Shown here piece after piece: positions 5,168 through 5,270 of a stretch of 5,270 nt of DNA (its first letter is position 1; every line of letters starts with the position of its first letter). A program made the position numbers and the translations under genes. Source of the stretch: Halomonas sp. GTDB taxonomy: Bacteria > Pseudomonadota > Gammaproteobacteria > Pseudomonadales > Oleiphilaceae. The notes below the pieces were generated by a model. The model ran no database searches and was not told where the DNA came from. It saw nothing but the letters and a program-made list of their open reading frames with translations. Location of the stretch: the NCBI GenBank assembly GCA_007135745.1, contig SLIH01000279.1:1-5270 (forward strand), read 5' to 3'.

Positions 5168-5270
5168 ATGGACCTCGAGCAGTACGGTGTCTGGGTAAAG
5201 GCCGGACCTGAAGATGTCGCGGACGACTCTGAGGAAATGTTTGCCCTGTCCGACGTCGGCGACGACATCG
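5168..5270 (+). CDS. N-terminus of an acidic protein of unknown function (3' truncated)
   Basis: ATG at 5168-5170 begins a frame that runs off the window after 34 codons. The protein starts MDLEQYGVWVKAGPEDVADD and continues with a Glu/Asp-rich stretch containing FALSDVGDD. There is no signal peptide or membrane segment, so a soluble cytoplasmic protein is likely. The start is supported by AGGAG (5153-5157), ten bases upstream, and by an in-frame TAA at 5159-5161 that excludes a longer version. It is divergent from the DivIC/SpeA frame and shares its 163-base intergenic region. I do not recognise the family with certainty; the opening VWVKAGPED reminds me of spirochaete proteins, which is a low-confidence memory. 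Confidence 0.75.
   Translation, partial: MDLEQYGVWVKAGPEDVADDSEEMFALSDVGDDI

Noticed and set aside
5038..5268. 76-residue minus-strand open frame over the right intergenic region
   Set aside because: It crosses the plus-strand promoter and start region and is the complement of the better-supported gene at 5168.

Overview
The window reads as a gammaproteobacterial chromosome segment over roughly positions 1-4610. Base composition is moderately GC-rich, and the gene families (7TMR-DISM diguanylate cyclase, RpoE-ChrR pair followed by a short-chain dehydrogenase, SpeA C-terminus) would fit a marine or halophilic genus such as Marinobacter. That genus is an inference from memory, not a search result. 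The right end, about 4610-5270, looks different: its two coding segments remind me of spirochaete proteins (low confidence).

Layout. A plus-strand gene ends at 122 and overlaps tail-to-tail with a minus-strand membrane diguanylate cyclase (93-1985). Upstream of that, on the minus strand, come an SDR oxidoreductase of the C-factor type (2101-2841), a cupin anti-sigma factor ChrR (2915-3568) and an ECF sigma factor RpoE (3565-4212). rpoE and chrR overlap by ATGA, and an inverted repeat sits between chrR and the SDR gene. A near-ideal sigma-E promoter (TGATCC-N18-TAGGTT) lies just upstream of rpoE. A second match with the same spacing (TGATCC-N18-TAAGGG) lies about 155 bases further upstream, inside the preceding reading frame. 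The likely circuit is the singlet-oxygen and peroxide response: ChrR holds RpoE inactive, damage releases it, and RpoE transcribes its own operon and the SDR gene.

The most unusual object is the minus-strand frame 4297-5004. Its first ~128 residues are a DivIC/FtsB-like membrane coiled-coil protein. Its last ~100 residues are clearly the C-terminus of biosynthetic arginine decarboxylase (SpeA), running from FFLTGAYQEILG to GYTYL. The join is in frame and lies near 4600-4620. It is either a real gene fusion or recombination, or a chimeric join between two genomes; sequence alone does not decide.

Beyond it is a divergent intergenic region (5005-5167) with a tandem direct repeat, a sigma-70-like promoter, a short inverted repeat in the promoter spacer and a possible 20-codon leader ORF. 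The start of an acidic plus-strand protein of unknown function follows from 5168. No tRNA, rRNA, CRISPR array or insertion sequence was seen.
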